Part shown: positions 1 to 9,433 of the stretch, piece after piece | How the letters are laid out: every line of letters begins with the position of its first letter | Numbering within the stretch: position 1 is the first letter of the stretch | Assembly (NCBI RefSeq): GCF_900106045.1 | Contig: NZ_LT629802.1 | Coordinates: forward strand, 3,844,001 to 3,908,000 | Origin: Pseudomonas mucidolens | Lineage (GTDB): Bacteria; Pseudomonadota; Gammaproteobacteria; Pseudomonadales; Pseudomonadaceae | Direction of reading: 5' to 3' | Length of the DNA stretch: 64,000 nucleotides | Translations under genes and position numbers: made by a program | Notes under the pieces: model-generated | What the model saw: the letters and a program-made list of their open reading frames with translations, nothing else | Databases searched by the model: none | Told to the model about the DNA's origin: nothing

Positions 1-545
1 GAACGCTGGCCCTTGCGCGGGCGGAAGGTGAAGAAGTCCTTGAAAATTTTCTTGTGGGTAATGATCCCGCTGATCAACGCGACAAACATCACCATCGCAG
101 CAATCGTCGACAGCCAGCGGCCCCAGGGATGCGGCATCTGCAACTGGAAGTGAAAGCGGTAGAAGAAATCGCCGCCACGGCTTTCCCGGGCCTGGACTTG
201 CTCGCCGGTAAGCGGGTCGATGAGTTTTTCGCTGAAATTGCCGCGCTTGCCCGGATCGATTTTGTCTTGCCACATCACCGACAAGCCGGGATCGCGACGC
301 GTGGGCAAATTAATGAACCAGCGGGCGGCGGTGGGTGCATGTTGCTGCAAATAAGCCTGGGCCATCGCCAGGCTGCGGGCATCGTCGACCGTACGGACCG
401 GCACTTCCGGCTGCATCCAGTGGGTAATTTCGTCGTTGAAATAGGCCAGGGTGCCGGTCAGGAAAATCGCGAACAACAGCCAGCCGAAAATCAACCCGGC
501 CCACGTGTGTAACCAGGCCATCGCCTGGCGGAAACCTGCTTTCAT
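1..545 (-). CDS. PepSY-associated TM helix protein (iron-regulated membrane protein), 3' part cut by window edge
   Basis: The reading frame is open from the ATG at 545 down to base 1, so about 181 N-terminal residues are visible and the rest lies outside. The start reads MKAGFRQAMAWLHTWAG, the His-containing first membrane helix typical of PepSY_TM proteins. A periplasmic segment and a second membrane helix near the cut edge follow. Family members sit in the inner membrane and are often paired with TonB siderophore receptors; a role in reducing or releasing iron is proposed, not shown here. Its ATG overlaps the stop of the upstream DUF3649 gene, so the two are translationally coupled, and both diverge from fecIRA across a Fur box. 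Confidence 0.8.
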   Translation of the reverse strand, partial: MKAGFRQAMAWLHTWAGLIFGWLLFAIFLTGTLAYFNDEITHWMQPEVPVRTVDDARSLAMAQAYLQQHAPTAARWFINLPTRRDPGLSVMWQDKIDPGKRGNFSEKLIDPLTGEQVQARESRGGDFFYRFHFQLQMPHPWGRWLSTIAAMVMFVALISGIITHKKIFKDFFTFRPRKGQR

Positions 546-844
546 GGTCGAGTCATCCAATAGGCCAAGCCTGCCAGGGTTGCCAATACGGCACTCGGCA
601 CCAGCACCCCGAACCAAGCGCGCGTGGCTGTGCGGCAGGCAAAGCACCAGATCACAGCCAGCAGATAGAACACGAACGAACTCAACATGCCGCTGATCAC
701 CGCATCGGCGCGGGACAACGGCAACCATAAGCTCATACAGACACTGGCCAGAGACGCCAGCAGATAACCACCGACAACAGCCGCCAGGACCCGCGAAGCC
801 ACGGCGAGGCGATAGGAAAGTGGAAGTGATGGTTTGTTTTTCAT
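542..844 (-). CDS. DUF3649 small inner-membrane protein
   Basis: A 100-residue protein with about three hydrophobic segments (near residues 15-35, 45-65 and 75-95). It resembles DUF3649 proteins, which accompany PepSY proteins in pseudomonad iron-uptake loci. Its stop overlaps the ATG of the PepSY gene downstream (ATGA overlap), so the two form an operon. The start at 844 lies 35 bases from the Fur box at 879-897, which points to iron-repressed expression. The biochemical function is unknown. Confidence 0.7.
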   Translation of the reverse strand: MKNKPSLPLSYRLAVASRVLAAVVGGYLLASLASVCMSLWLPLSRADAVISGMLSSFVFYLLAVIWCFACRTATRAWFGVLVPSAVLATLAGLAYWMTRP

Positions 845-878
845 GCCCGCGGCGCCAGGTTCATCAGGAACGCGAGTC

Positions 879-897
879 TAATGATAAATATTCTCAT
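879..897. promoter_or_regulatory. Fur box between DUF3649/PepSY and fecI
   Basis: The 19 bases TAATGATAAATATTCTCAT match the NAT-repeat structure of the Fur consensus (GATAATGATAATCATTATC) in an otherwise GC-rich region. The site lies between two divergent iron-uptake units, so one Fur dimer array could repress both. Seen directly; Fur binding is inferred. Confidence 0.75.
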
Positions 898-1003
898 AAG
901 CAAAAGAGAACGAATGAGCAGGACCCATGGTTGCCGTGCGGATTGCCGAATACTGCCCGCGCCCTCTACAATGCGAACAATTCTCGTTATCTGAAGCGTA
1001 CAG

Positions 1004-1492
1004 ATGCGGCCGTCCACTACCGTCGAAGTGCTTTATCACGACCATCACCACTGGCTCACCGGCTGGTTGCGAGGCAAGCTCGGCTGCCCGCAAAGTGCCG
1101 CCGACCTAGCCCAGGACACGTTCATCCGGGTCCTGAGCGCACGTGAAACGCCAACGCTGATCGAACCCCGCGCCTTCCTGACCACCATCGCCAAGCGCGT
1201 GTTGTTCAACCATTACCGCCGCCAGGATCTGGAGCGCGCCTACCTCGATGTTCTGGCGCAAATGCCCGAACGGTTCGCGCCGTCGGAAGAAGAGCGGGCG
1301 ATCATCCTGCAAACCCTGACGGAGCTGGATCAACTGCTCGACGGCTTGCCGCTACAGGTCAAGCGCGCCTTCCTGCTATCGCAACTCGACGGCCTGACCT
1401 ACGCACAAATCGGTGCCGAACTGGGCATCTCCATCGCCACCGTCAAGCGTCATCTGAACAAAGCGGCCATGCGCTGCTATTTCGCCCTATGA
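1004..1492 (+). CDS. fecI: ECF sigma factor FecI (ferric citrate signalling)
   Basis: A 162-residue sigma-70-like factor of the iron-starvation ECF group. Region 2 lies near residues 10-75 (DLAQDTFIRVL, RAFLTTIAKRVLFNHYRR). Region 4 lies near residues 105-155, with an HTH around YAQIGAELGISIATVKRHL. It would direct RNA polymerase to the fecA promoter after citrate-iron signalling through FecA and FecR. Its stop overlaps the fecR start (ATGA). The Fur box about 110 bases upstream implies iron repression. The assignment as FecI rather than another iron ECF factor rests on the adjacent FecA orthologue. Confidence 0.88.
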   Translation: MRPSTTVEVLYHDHHHWLTGWLRGKLGCPQSAADLAQDTFIRVLSARETPTLIEPRAFLTTIAKRVLFNHYRRQDLERAYLDVLAQMPERFAPSEEERAIILQTLTELDQLLDGLPLQVKRAFLLSQLDGLTYAQIGAELGISIATVKRHLNKAAMRCYFAL

Positions 1493-2433
1493 ATCCTGCC
1501 GCGAATTTCTCGACCCGCGTCGCCGAGCAAGCCGTGCATTGGCTGATGGAAATGCAGCAAGGCCCGCTCGACCCGCGTCAACAGGCCAACTGGCAACAAT
1601 GGCTGGACGCCCACAGCGAACATCAGCGAGCCTGGGAACATATGCAACGGGTCAACCAGCGCTTGCGCGCACTACCTTCGCCGCTGGCCCACGCGGCATT
1701 GAATGCACCGACATCCAACAGTCGACGCCACGCGCTCAAGCTGCTGCTTATCCTAGGCGCCGGTGGCGCGGCAACCTGGGGCTTGCGTCAACACCATCTG
1801 ATCCCACCGCTGAGCGCCGACTATCGCAGCCCCGTCGGCCAGCGACGCAAGGTGCAGTTGGCAGATGGCAGTCAACTGCAACTCAATACCGCCAGCGCAG
1901 TGGAGGTGCAGTTCGAGGGTTCGCAGCGCCTGATTCACCTGCTCGACGGCGAGATATTGCTCAGGGCACACAAACCGCTGCAGATCATCACCGACCAGGG
2001 ACTGCTTAACACGCGGGGCGCGCAGGTGAATGTGCGCCAGTTCAGCGATCACACCCAAGTGGCCGTATTGGAGGGGCAGGTCGAGATAACCCCCAACGTC
2101 TATAGCGGCTTGGCGCTGCCCCTGGAAAAGTCCCGACAAGTGAACTTCACTCGCAAGGGCTGGGACACACCGCGCGCCACCGACGTCGGCACCGGCGCCT
2201 GGGTTGACGGCATGCTGGTGGCATCGCATATGCGCCTGGCGGACTTCCTCGACGAATTGAGTCGCTATCGCCGGGGCCAACTGCATTGCGCTTCGCAGGT
2301 GGCCGACCTGCTGATCTCCGGCAGCTATCCACTGGACGACAGCGAACGCATTCTCGACCTGCTGGAAATCAGCCTGCCGGTAAAAGTGCGGCGTTTTACC
2401 CGCTACTGGGTCAGCGTCGAAGCGCGGGTCTGA
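1489..2433 (+). CDS. fecR: FecR-type anti-sigma/signal-transducing membrane protein
   Basis: A 314-residue protein. The N-terminal cytoplasmic DUF4880-like segment (AVHWLMEMQQGPLDPRQQANW) binds the sigma factor. One membrane helix follows at about residues 83-102 (LKLLLILGAGGAATWGL), then a periplasmic FecR domain and a C-terminal region that contacts the receptor's signalling domain. It relays ferric citrate binding by FecA to FecI. The start overlaps the fecI stop and fecA follows about 90 bases downstream, the standard fecIRA order. Confidence 0.88.
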   Translation: MNPAANFSTRVAEQAVHWLMEMQQGPLDPRQQANWQQWLDAHSEHQRAWEHMQRVNQRLRALPSPLAHAALNAPTSNSRRHALKLLLILGAGGAATWGLRQHHLIPPLSADYRSPVGQRRKVQLADGSQLQLNTASAVEVQFEGSQRLIHLLDGEILLRAHKPLQIITDQGLLNTRGAQVNVRQFSDHTQVAVLEGQVEITPNVYSGLALPLEKSRQVNFTRKGWDTPRATDVGTGAWVDGMLVASHMRLADFLDELSRYRRGQLHCASQVADLLISGSYPLDDSERILDLLEISLPVKVRRFTRYWVSVEARV

Positions 2434-2524
2434 TTTACTTTTTCACCACCGTGAGCTGTTTTCCACACCTGGCGTGACAGAGAAGGAAAGCCACCATGCC
2501 TTTACCTTCCCAGGAACGTTCTTC

Positions 2525-4870
2525 ATGCCCCAGCAACCGACCCGTCTGACGCCACTTGCCCGCACGCTGCGCCACCTGCTGCTGGGCGCCAGTCTCAGCT
2601 TCAGCGCCCTGCCCCATGCCTCGGCAGCCGAGACCAAGGCCTATCAGATCGCACCGTCTTCGCTGGAAGCCGCATTGAATCAATTTGGCCGCGAAGCCGG
2701 TGTGCTGATTTCCTTTGGCTCCGAAGTGACCGCTGGCGCGCAAAGCCCAGGCTTGACAGGTCACTACAGCACTGAAGAGGGATTGAACGCGCTGCTCAAA
2801 GGCAGCGGCTTGCAAGCCCGCCCCGAGGGTGACAACGCCTACAGCCTGCAACCGCTGAATGCCCCCGCCACGCTGGGGCTGGGGACGTCCACCGTGGTCG
2901 GTGACTGGCTGGGCGATGCTGCACAAACCAACGTCTTCGAACACCCCGGCGGACGTGATGTGATCCGTCGCGAGGCGTTCGAACGCCAAGGCGCCACTCA
3001 GGCCCGCGATGTGCTCAATCGCATTCCGGGTGTCAATGCGCCGGAAAATAACGGTACCGGCAGCCACGACATGGCGCTGAACTTTGGCATTCGCGGGCTC
3101 AACCCACGCCTGGCCTCGCGTTCGACGGTATTGATGGACGGGATCCCGGTGCCCTTCGCGCCGTACGGCCAACCACAACTGTCGTTCGCGCCGATCAGCA
3201 TGGGCAACATGGATGCGGTGGATGTGGTGCGCGGCGGCGGCGCCGTACGTTATGGCCCGCAGAACGTCGGCGGCATCGTCAATTTCGTCACCCGGGCGAT
3301 TCCCGATGAACCCACGGTCAAGGGCGGCGTGCAGACCGAGACCAGCCCGTCCTCCAGCCACGATGGTTTCAAGACGACCGGCAACCTGCTGGCGGGCGGC
3401 ACTGCGGACAACGGACTGGGCGGCGCGCTGCTGTATTCCGGCACCCGTGGCGGCGATTGGCGCGAACACAGCGACACGCAGATCGACGACCTGATTCTCA
3501 AGGGTCATTACCAACTGGACGACGCCAACAGCTTCAACGCCATGGCTCAGTACTACGAAGGACAGGCCGATATGCCCGGCGGCTTGAGTGCGGCGGACTA
3601 CAAGGCCGATCCGTATCAGTCCACTCGCCCCTACGACAAATTCTGGGGCCGCCGCACGATGTTCAACCTGGGCTATCGCTACCATCACGACCGCCGGGAA
3701 TTCACCGTCAACAGCTTCTTCACCAAGACCTTGCGCAGCGGCTATCTGAACCAGGGTTCGTTCCTTTCGCTGTCGCCACGCGAGTATTGGGTGCGCGGCC
3801 TCGAAACCCGTTTCGCCCAGGGTTTTGACCTTGGCCCGACCAGCCACGAGGTGGGTGTCGGCTACCGTTACATCAACGAAGCCGGCCATGAATTGCGCTA
3901 CCGCACGCCGATAACCGCCAACCAGCAAATTCCCACTACCGACAGCCGCAATGACCGCGACACCCGTGGCGGCACCGGGGCCAACGCGTTCTTCATCGAC
4001 GACCGGATTGATATCGGCAAGTGGACCCTGACACCGGGAATCCGCTACGAAATGATCAAATCCCAGCAGGCCAACAAACTGAGCAACGTCAAATACAAGG
4101 GCGATTACAACACCGCCTTGCCAGCATTGAACGTGCTCTATCACCTGACCGACGATTGGAATCTGTATGCCAACACTGAAGGATCCTTCGGCAGCGTGCA
4201 GTACAGCCAGATGCCCAATCGCGTGAGCAGCGGCGAAGTCAAACCGGAGAAGGCCCGCACCTGGGAGCTGGGCACGCGCTATGACAATGGCACCTTGCGT
4301 GCAGAGATCGGCGCATTCCTGATCAACTTCGACAACCAGTACGAAAGTAACCAGACCAACGACTCGGTGATAGCGCGGGGCGAAACCCGCCACCAAGGCA
4401 TCGAGACCAGCCTCAACTACGCCCTCGATGGCTTAAGCCCGGCCCTCGCCGGTGTTGATGTGCACGCCAGCTACGCTTACGTTGACGCCACGATCCGCGA
4501 GGATGGACCGAACAAAGGCAACCGTGCGCCCTTTTCCTCCAAACACAAAGGCACGCTGGGCATCGGCTACACCGAAGGCGCATGGAAGTTGAATCTGGAC
4601 AGCACTTACCAGAGCAGCCAGTTCGCCGACAACGCCAACACCCGGGCCGAAAGCGCTGACGGCAGTACCGGGCGCATTCCCGGCTACAGCCTGTTCAGCA
4701 CTCGCGTGGCCTATGATTTCGGACCGCAGTTGTCGGACTTGAATGTCGCAGTAGGCATCAAAAACATCTTCAACACCCAGTACTACACCCGCTCGTTTGA
4801 CGACAACAACAAGGGTAAATACGTGGGCGAACCGCGTACGGTGTATGTGCAGACGTCGGTGGAATTCTAA
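2525..4870 (+). CDS. fecA: Ferric citrate TonB-dependent outer-membrane receptor FecA
   Basis: A 781-residue receptor. A signal peptide ends near residue 34 (PHASA). The STN signalling domain spans about 38-110, the plug about 140-260, and a 22-strand barrel runs to the C-terminal Phe. The plug and barrel match E. coli FecA closely from memory (LNRIPGVNAPENNGTGSHD, RSTVLMDGIPVPFAPYGQP, VRGGGAVRYGPQ), which supports ferric dicitrate as substrate. I chose the ATG at 2525 because AGGAA precedes it by 8-9 bases and the signal peptide then starts normally; an in-frame GTG at 2474 has no good ribosome site. The STN domain fits transcriptional signalling through FecR and FecI. Confidence 0.92.
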   Translation: MPQQPTRLTPLARTLRHLLLGASLSFSALPHASAAETKAYQIAPSSLEAALNQFGREAGVLISFGSEVTAGAQSPGLTGHYSTEEGLNALLKGSGLQARPEGDNAYSLQPLNAPATLGLGTSTVVGDWLGDAAQTNVFEHPGGRDVIRREAFERQGATQARDVLNRIPGVNAPENNGTGSHDMALNFGIRGLNPRLASRSTVLMDGIPVPFAPYGQPQLSFAPISMGNMDAVDVVRGGGAVRYGPQNVGGIVNFVTRAIPDEPTVKGGVQTETSPSSSHDGFKTTGNLLAGGTADNGLGGALLYSGTRGGDWREHSDTQIDDLILKGHYQLDDANSFNAMAQYYEGQADMPGGLSAADYKADPYQSTRPYDKFWGRRTMFNLGYRYHHDRREFTVNSFFTKTLRSGYLNQGSFLSLSPREYWVRGLETRFAQGFDLGPTSHEVGVGYRYINEAGHELRYRTPITANQQIPTTDSRNDRDTRGGTGANAFFIDDRIDIGKWTLTPGIRYEMIKSQQANKLSNVKYKGDYNTALPALNVLYHLTDDWNLYANTEGSFGSVQYSQMPNRVSSGEVKPEKARTWELGTRYDNGTLRAEIGAFLINFDNQYESNQTNDSVIARGETRHQGIETSLNYALDGLSPALAGVDVHASYAYVDATIREDGPNKGNRAPFSSKHKGTLGIGYTEGAWKLNLDSTYQSSQFADNANTRAESADGSTGRIPGYSLFSTRVAYDFGPQLSDLNVAVGIKNIFNTQYYTRSFDDNNKGKYVGEPRTVYVQTSVEF

Positions 4871-4900
4871 CGCCCGAGACTTGCCCGCACCTGTAAAGCA

Positions 4901-4928
4901 AAACGGGCCTGCATCAGCAGGCCCGTTT
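4901..4928. terminator. Bidirectional intrinsic terminator after fecA
   Basis: Perfect 12-bp stem AAACGGGCCTGC / GCAGGCCCGTTT with an ATCA loop. A-rich and T-rich flanks allow termination of both fecA (+) and the HPF-like gene (-), which converge here. Confidence 0.85.
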
Positions 4929-4955
4929 CTTGGGGGTTGAAAAAAGGATCAGCTG

Positions 4956-5363
4956 TCAGCTGTTAAGCGCAGCCTGCTCGTTTTCCAGAAATTCCTCTTC
5001 AAGGCCGGCATCATCGACTTTATTGCTTGGCGCGCTTTTGGCAGCGCGAGGCTTGCCTTGCAGTTTGCCAAACAGATGATCCAGCGCGTTATCCAGCTTG
5101 GTGGCCGCCCCGTCAATCGCCTGTTCCAGGGTGTCGGCTTTATGAATGACCGAAATCGGTTGATGGCCCTTTGGCCGTGCTTCCAGTCGGCAACTTAAAT
5201 CGTGGGGACCAGGCTTGTCGCCGTTCTCATCCCGCAGGTAGACCTCAACGCGGGTCAGGTCTTCCTCATAATGTTCAAGCGTGCTCTCAATAGTAGTACG
5301 TACCCACTCCTCCAGTCGGATGCTGCTTTCAATATGGTTATCGCTATTGACTTGGATTTGCAT
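4956..5363 (-). CDS. HPF/RaiA-family ribosome-associated protein
   Basis: A 135-residue protein with the beta-alpha-beta-beta-beta-alpha fold of the sigma-54 modulation/RaiA family in about the first 105 residues (MQIQVNSDNHI, TRVEVYLRDENG, HKADTLEQAIDGAATKLDNAL). A charged acidic tail follows. Family members bind the 30S decoding centre and inactivate ribosomes in stationary phase or stress. It is shorter than long-form HPF and is probably a paralogue of the hpf gene near rpoN. A good ribosome site (GGGAAG) precedes the ATG at 5363. It stands alone, convergent with fecA. Confidence 0.8.
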   Translation of the reverse strand: MQIQVNSDNHIESSIRLEEWVRTTIESTLEHYEEDLTRVEVYLRDENGDKPGPHDLSCRLEARPKGHQPISVIHKADTLEQAIDGAATKLDNALDHLFGKLQGKPRAAKSAPSNKVDDAGLEEEFLENEQAALNS

Positions 5364-5575
5364 AGTTCTTCCCTTATTTCAGCTAGCTCGCGAGAAGTCA
5401 CAACTGCATCACCGGTACGGTGAAACCATGACCTCTTGATTACACAATTGGGCAGACAGCTAAACAATTCAAGCCCCCTGCAAAGATAAACTGCACATCG
5501 CAAATTAAGCCTGACAATGGTCAAAAGCGCTGTTATCGTCGGGAGTTACGTACAGGCTCTCACAGACAAGACTTC

Positions 5576-6523
5576 TTACAATTGCCCCTCTCCCAACGGG
5601 TGCAATCCGCGAAAAATCCCTGCCTCCTCCACCAGCCAGTCGTGCACCGCCCGCACGCCAGGATGACTCAGCCCGCCCGGCGCATACAGCAGCACGTAGC
5701 GCTTGTGATTGGGGACTGCCAGGCCGAACGGCACGATCAAGGTCCCGCGTTCCAGTTCGTCATTGAGCAAGGTGCGCCTGGCAATCGCCACGCCCATGCC
5801 AGCAATGGCCGCCTCGATAGTGAGGTGATTGCGATTGAAGGTGTGCCCGCGCCGGACATCCGCGCCATCGTAGCCAATGGCATTCAGGTAAAACTCCCAC
5901 TCTGCGTATTCATAACTCCCGCGCCAGGCGGTAATGTCGTGCAGCAGTGGGAAATGCACCAGGTCCGCCGGACCGTGGAGCGGCGGACGACCGCGCAACA
6001 GGCTCGGCGCGCAAACCGGAAAAATCTGCTCATCCAACAATGCCGTGGATAACAGTCCGGGATAGCTGCCATCGTTAAGATCAATCGCCAGATCGAAGTC
6101 GCCCTCGTGCAGGGCAATACTGCTGTCTTCAGCCACCAGCCGCAGTTGGATATCCGGGAAACGTTGCTGCAAGCGCGGCAGGCGCGGCGTCAGCCATTTA
6201 CCCAGAAATGAAGGAATGGAACGCAGACGCAAGGTGCCGCTGATCATCCCGGCATCCAGCCGCCGCAGCTCGGCATCAATGCTGCCGTAGGCCTCACTCA
6301 CGGTGGTTGCCAACCGCTGTCCCTCGGCACTCAGCTCGACCCCACGCGCACGCCGATGAAACAGGCGAAAGCCCAGGCGCTCCTCCAATTGGCGGATCTG
6401 CTGGCTGACCGCTCCCGGAGTGATATGCAACTCCTCCGCGCAACGGGTGAAGGATAAATGCCGGGCGGCGCAGGCAAATACGTGCAGCCAGACGTAGGTC
6501 TGGGCGTGAAGCGGGCGAGCCAT
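5576..6523 (-). CDS. LysR-family transcriptional regulator (GcvA-like)
   Basis: 315 residues. The N-terminal winged HTH (about 10-70) includes LSFTRCAEELHITPGAVSQQIRQLEERLGFRLFHR in shortened form (key helix TPGAVSQQIRQLE), as in GcvA-type LysR proteins. A periplasmic-binding-like effector domain spans about 95-295. It is divergent from the L-serine dehydratase gene across 137 bases, so control of serine catabolism is the obvious inference. The sequence does not reveal the effector. No partner gene lies downstream. Confidence 0.82.
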   Translation of the reverse strand: MARPLHAQTYVWLHVFACAARHLSFTRCAEELHITPGAVSQQIRQLEERLGFRLFHRRARGVELSAEGQRLATTVSEAYGSIDAELRRLDAGMISGTLRLRSIPSFLGKWLTPRLPRLQQRFPDIQLRLVAEDSSIALHEGDFDLAIDLNDGSYPGLLSTALLDEQIFPVCAPSLLRGRPPLHGPADLVHFPLLHDITAWRGSYEYAEWEFYLNAIGYDGADVRRGHTFNRNHLTIEAAIAGMGVAIARRTLLNDELERGTLIVPFGLAVPNHKRYVLLYAPGGLSHPGVRAVHDWLVEEAGIFRGLHPLGEGQL

Positions 6524-6660
6524 AGCGTTTAGTCCTGCTAAAGGGTGTCTTAGGATAATTCGTTGGTCAGCGCCGAACGAGAGGGTCAGTATCGCGCCAA
6601 TTGCGCTGATCCTACAAAAAATGGCAGCGATTCCTACTCCATTGCTTGCAAGGCTTTAGC

Positions 6661-8037
6661 ATGGCTATCAGTGTTTTTGATCTATTCAAGGTGGGCATCG
6701 GCCCATCCAGCTCCCATACCGTGGGTCCCATGCGGGCTGCGGCAATCTTCGCCGAGGCCCTGGCCGCCCAGCAACTGCTGGAACACATCCGACGAGTGGA
6801 AATCCGCTTGTACGGCTCGCTTTCCGCCACCGGGGTGGGTCACGCGACCGACCGTGCGTGCGTGATGGGCTTGATGGGCGAATGGCCAGATCGGCTGGAC
6901 CCGTCCTCAATGGGTCCGCGCATCCAGCGAGTGCGCGAGTCCGGCCTGTTACTGCTCGCGGGCAAAGTAGAAATTGCCTTCAACTGGCAACAAGACCTCC
7001 TGCTGCTGGACGAGAGCCTGCCTTACCACCCCAACGCCATGTCCTTGCACGCCTACGGCGAAAACGGCCTGCTGAGCGAGCAAACTTACTATTCGGTGGG
7101 CGGTGGTTTCATCATCGATGCGGCCGAAGCCGCCGCGGGTAGCGCCACGGCAAGCGATGTCGAATTGCCTTATGACTTTTCCAGCGCCGCCGAACTGCTG
7201 GCCTTGTGCAACAAGCACGGCCTGCGAGTTTCAGAGTTAATGATGGCCAACGAGCGGGCCTGGCGCAGTGACGAAGAGATTCGCAGCGGCCTGCTGCATA
7301 TCTGGTCGGTGATGCGCGAATGCGTTGAGCAAGGCCTGCGAGACGAAGGCATCTTGCCAGGTGGCCTGGAGGTGCCGCGCCGTGCGGCAAAGTTGCACCG
7401 AAGCCTGCTGGAAATCGGCAAGCCGAATGTCATCACCTCGACCCTTTCCGCCATGGAATGGGTCAACCTGTTCGCCCTCGCCGTCAACGAAGAAAACGCC
7501 GCTGGCGGGCGGATGGTCACCGCTCCAACCAATGGCGCAGCGGGCATCATTCCGGCGGTGCTGCATTACTATATGAAATTCAACACCGACGCGTCTGACG
7601 ACGACGTGGTCAATTTCTTCCTCGCTGCGGCGGCCGTCGGTATTTTATGCAAGAAAAACGCTTCGATTTCCGGTGCCGAAGTCGGTTGCCAGGGTGAAGT
7701 CGGCTCCGCCTGCGCGATGGCCGCTGCCGGCCTGGCCGACATCCTCGGGGCCACCCCGGAGCAACTGGAAAACGCCGCCGAAATCGGCCTGGAGCACAAC
7801 CTCGGCCTGACCTGTGACCCGGTGGGCGGCCTGGTTCAGGTGCCGTGCATCGAGCGCAATGCGATCGCCGCCGTCAAAGCCATCAACGCCACGCAAATGG
7901 CCCTGCGCGGAGACGGCAAACACTTCATTTCCCTCGACCGGGTGATCCGCACCATGCGCGATACCGGTGCCGACATGCATGACAAATACAAAGAAACTTC
8001 ACGGGGCGGCCTGGCGGTCAGCTGGGTGGAGTGCTGA
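6661..8037 (+). CDS. sdaA: L-serine ammonia-lyase (iron-sulfur, single chain)
   Basis: 458 residues, the usual length. It converts L-serine to pyruvate and ammonia with a [4Fe-4S] cluster. The beta domain is at the N terminus ([20 protein letters not shown]). The alpha domain carries the cluster-binding cysteines in [23 protein letters not shown] and VPCIERNA. The ATG at 6661 is preceded by AAGG 7 bases upstream; the upstream TTG at 6646 is less likely. It is divergent from the LysR gene and ends in a strong terminator, so it is monocistronic. Whether it corresponds to SdaA or SdaB of other species cannot be settled here. Confidence 0.92.
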   Translation: MAISVFDLFKVGIGPSSSHTVGPMRAAAIFAEALAAQQLLEHIRRVEIRLYGSLSATGVGHATDRACVMGLMGEWPDRLDPSSMGPRIQRVRESGLLLLAGKVEIAFNWQQDLLLLDESLPYHPNAMSLHAYGENGLLSEQTYYSVGGGFIIDAAEAAAGSATASDVELPYDFSSAAELLALCNKHGLRVSELMMANERAWRSDEEIRSGLLHIWSVMRECVEQGLRDEGILPGGLEVPRRAAKLHRSLLEIGKPNVITSTLSAMEWVNLFALAVNEENAAGGRMVTAPTNGAAGIIPAVLHYYMKFNTDASDDDVVNFFLAAAAVGILCKKNASISGAEVGCQGEVGSACAMAAAGLADILGATPEQLENAAEIGLEHNLGLTCDPVGGLVQVPCIERNAIAAVKAINATQMALRGDGKHFISLDRVIRTMRDTGADMHDKYKETSRGGLAVSWVEC

Positions 8038-8100
8038 CTGGACGGGCTGCGCTGTGTGCGAGCATTTTCTCGCTTGCGCCCTGAAACGGATCATCCGGAA

Positions 8101-8130
8101 AAAGGCGGACCTCAGCGTCCGCCTTTTTTT
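8101..8130 (+). terminator. Rho-independent terminator of the serine dehydratase gene
   Basis: 10-bp stem AAAGGCGGAC / GTCCGCCTTT with a CTCAGC loop, followed by a T-run to 8130. It lies 64 bases past the stop codon. Confidence 0.9.
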
Positions 8131-8302
8131 GCCCCGCAACCACAGGGCCACGCGCTATACGGCACGCCCCTTGCTCTACCGCTGAGGAGGAAAACGGACG
8201 TTGTGAAAACCTCAGCGGGGGATGGCCGGTGATCGGGCAACACGAACTAATTCCGATACGGGTCGTCAATGACTGCATGCTCATATCAGGCGGTAACGCA
8301 CC

Positions 8303-8620
8303 ATGGACAATCCTTTTCAGACCATCACTGACACGTTCACGCCCAAATATCGGGTCAACCTGAGCATTCAGCGTCTGGACGGCAGCATCATGTTGACCCT
8401 CTCCGACGACAGCGGCGTCGTCGCCAAGCGCATGATCAGCGCCGAACAACGCAACGATCCGCAACGCCTCAAGCGCCTGGTGCAAAGCGTGCAATTCGGC
8501 ATCGCGATTGAACAAGGGCACAGCGCCATGGAGATCCTGGCGATGATGACCGATGGCGACAACCACAAGCTTTTGCAGCGCTCTCCCGGCAGCCCGCCAC
8601 AGACGAGCGCCGGAGCCTGA
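8303..8620 (+). CDS. DUF3509 domain protein
   Basis: A 105-residue soluble protein whose first 85 residues match the pseudomonad DUF3509 family (start MDNPFQTITDTF, central RLDGSIMLTLSDDSG, VVAKRMIS, GIAIEQG). No signal peptide or membrane helix is visible. The C-terminal tail is Pro/Ser-rich. It converges with psiE at 8625 with only four bases between the stops. Function is unknown; pseudomonads usually encode several copies. Confidence 0.8.
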   Translation: MDNPFQTITDTFTPKYRVNLSIQRLDGSIMLTLSDDSGVVAKRMISAEQRNDPQRLKRLVQSVQFGIAIEQGHSAMEILAMMTDGDNHKLLQRSPGSPPQTSAGA

Positions 8621-8624
8621 CTCA

Positions 8625-9071
8625 CTATTCCGACTTTTCCTTGACCGACGGATAACGTGAAGAGGCGAATCGCACCACCAGGATCGCGAACGCCAGCAAC
8701 AGGATCCCGCCACACAGGTAAATGATCCCCAGGTCCGGGGCATTGTGGTGGGACACGTCACCGATCAGCAAACGGGTCAATGCGGTGATGGCGACGTAAA
8801 GCAGGAAGCGGATAGGCATGTGGTTGGTCTTGAAATAGATACCGACCATTGCCCCCAATTCCAGGTAGATAAACAACAGCAGGATATCGTCAACGCTGAT
8901 CCCGCCTTTCTGGAGCATTTCAATAAAAGTCAGGACCGCCGCATAAGCAGTGATCGCTCCAATGCCAAAAAGCGCCAAGTAGTGAAACGCCTCCACCGCC
9001 AGGTTACCCAGCGAATCCGCGTTCGCGTGCAAACTCCTGCGCAGCTTTTCAGCCCATCTCATTTCTGTCAT
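8625..9071 (-). CDS. psiE: PsiE family phosphate-starvation-inducible membrane protein
   Basis: 148 residues with four hydrophobic segments (about 30-55, 60-80, 88-105 and 115-135) and the family motif LLLFIYLELGAMVGIYF, then HMPIRFLLYVAITALTR. E. coli PsiE is induced by phosphate starvation; its molecular function is unknown. The ATG at 9071 is preceded by GGTGAG; a GTG one codon upstream is the alternative. No Pho box was found in the upstream gap. Confidence 0.82.
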   Translation of the reverse strand: MTEMRWAEKLRRSLHANADSLGNLAVEAFHYLALFGIGAITAYAAVLTFIEMLQKGGISVDDILLLFIYLELGAMVGIYFKTNHMPIRFLLYVAITALTRLLIGDVSHHNAPDLGIIYLCGGILLLAFAILVVRFASSRYPSVKEKSE

Positions 9072-9433
9072 CACTCACCACCATTGTATAAATATCAACC
9101 AACTTCTAATCGTGCCTACGCCCCGAGCGGATAGTGCCCGTGCGGCGTGACGCTATCTGTGCATGCAGAAAAAAGGCCAGGGATTGCAGACTAAGATGAT
9201 GGCTGGGTGATATGAGACACTTTTCTGCCTCGGGGGGCTTCATGGCTGCGGCAACCGGACAGGCGACAAACCCCATTTTCCGGCTACATTAAAAAGCTGC
9301 TACCCAAAGCCCGTGGATTGGCTTATGCTTTTAGCTGTATATAAATACAGTAATCGAAAAATCGATGATGTGTTTTCACACGCAAAAACGGGGATGACGC
9401 CCCTTAATACTGCACCTGATGACGAGGCCAAAA
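9072..9433. other. Intergenic region between psiE and yebG
   Basis: About 360 bases without a convincing gene. It holds the divergent psiE and yebG promoters and the LexA box at 9335-9350. Otherwise it is AT-richer than its surroundings and I see no other feature. Confidence 0.6.
9335..9350. promoter_or_regulatory. LexA (SOS) box upstream of yebG
   Basis: CTGTATATAAATACAG is a perfect CTGT-N8-ACAG gamma-proteobacterial LexA operator with an AT-rich core. It lies 83 bases before the yebG start and fits the known SOS control of yebG in E. coli. Confidence 0.9.

Noticed and set aside
2435..4396. A 653-codon minus-strand frame opposite fecA, and similar long frames opposite the second TonB receptor (53271-54986) and pta (45689-47467)
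   Set aside because: Each lies antisense to a strongly conserved gene and shows no protein family features.
8171..8195. tRNA-like D-arm sequence on the minus strand (CTCAGCGGTAGAGCA)
   Set aside because: No matching acceptor stem, anticodon arm or T-arm can be folded around it.
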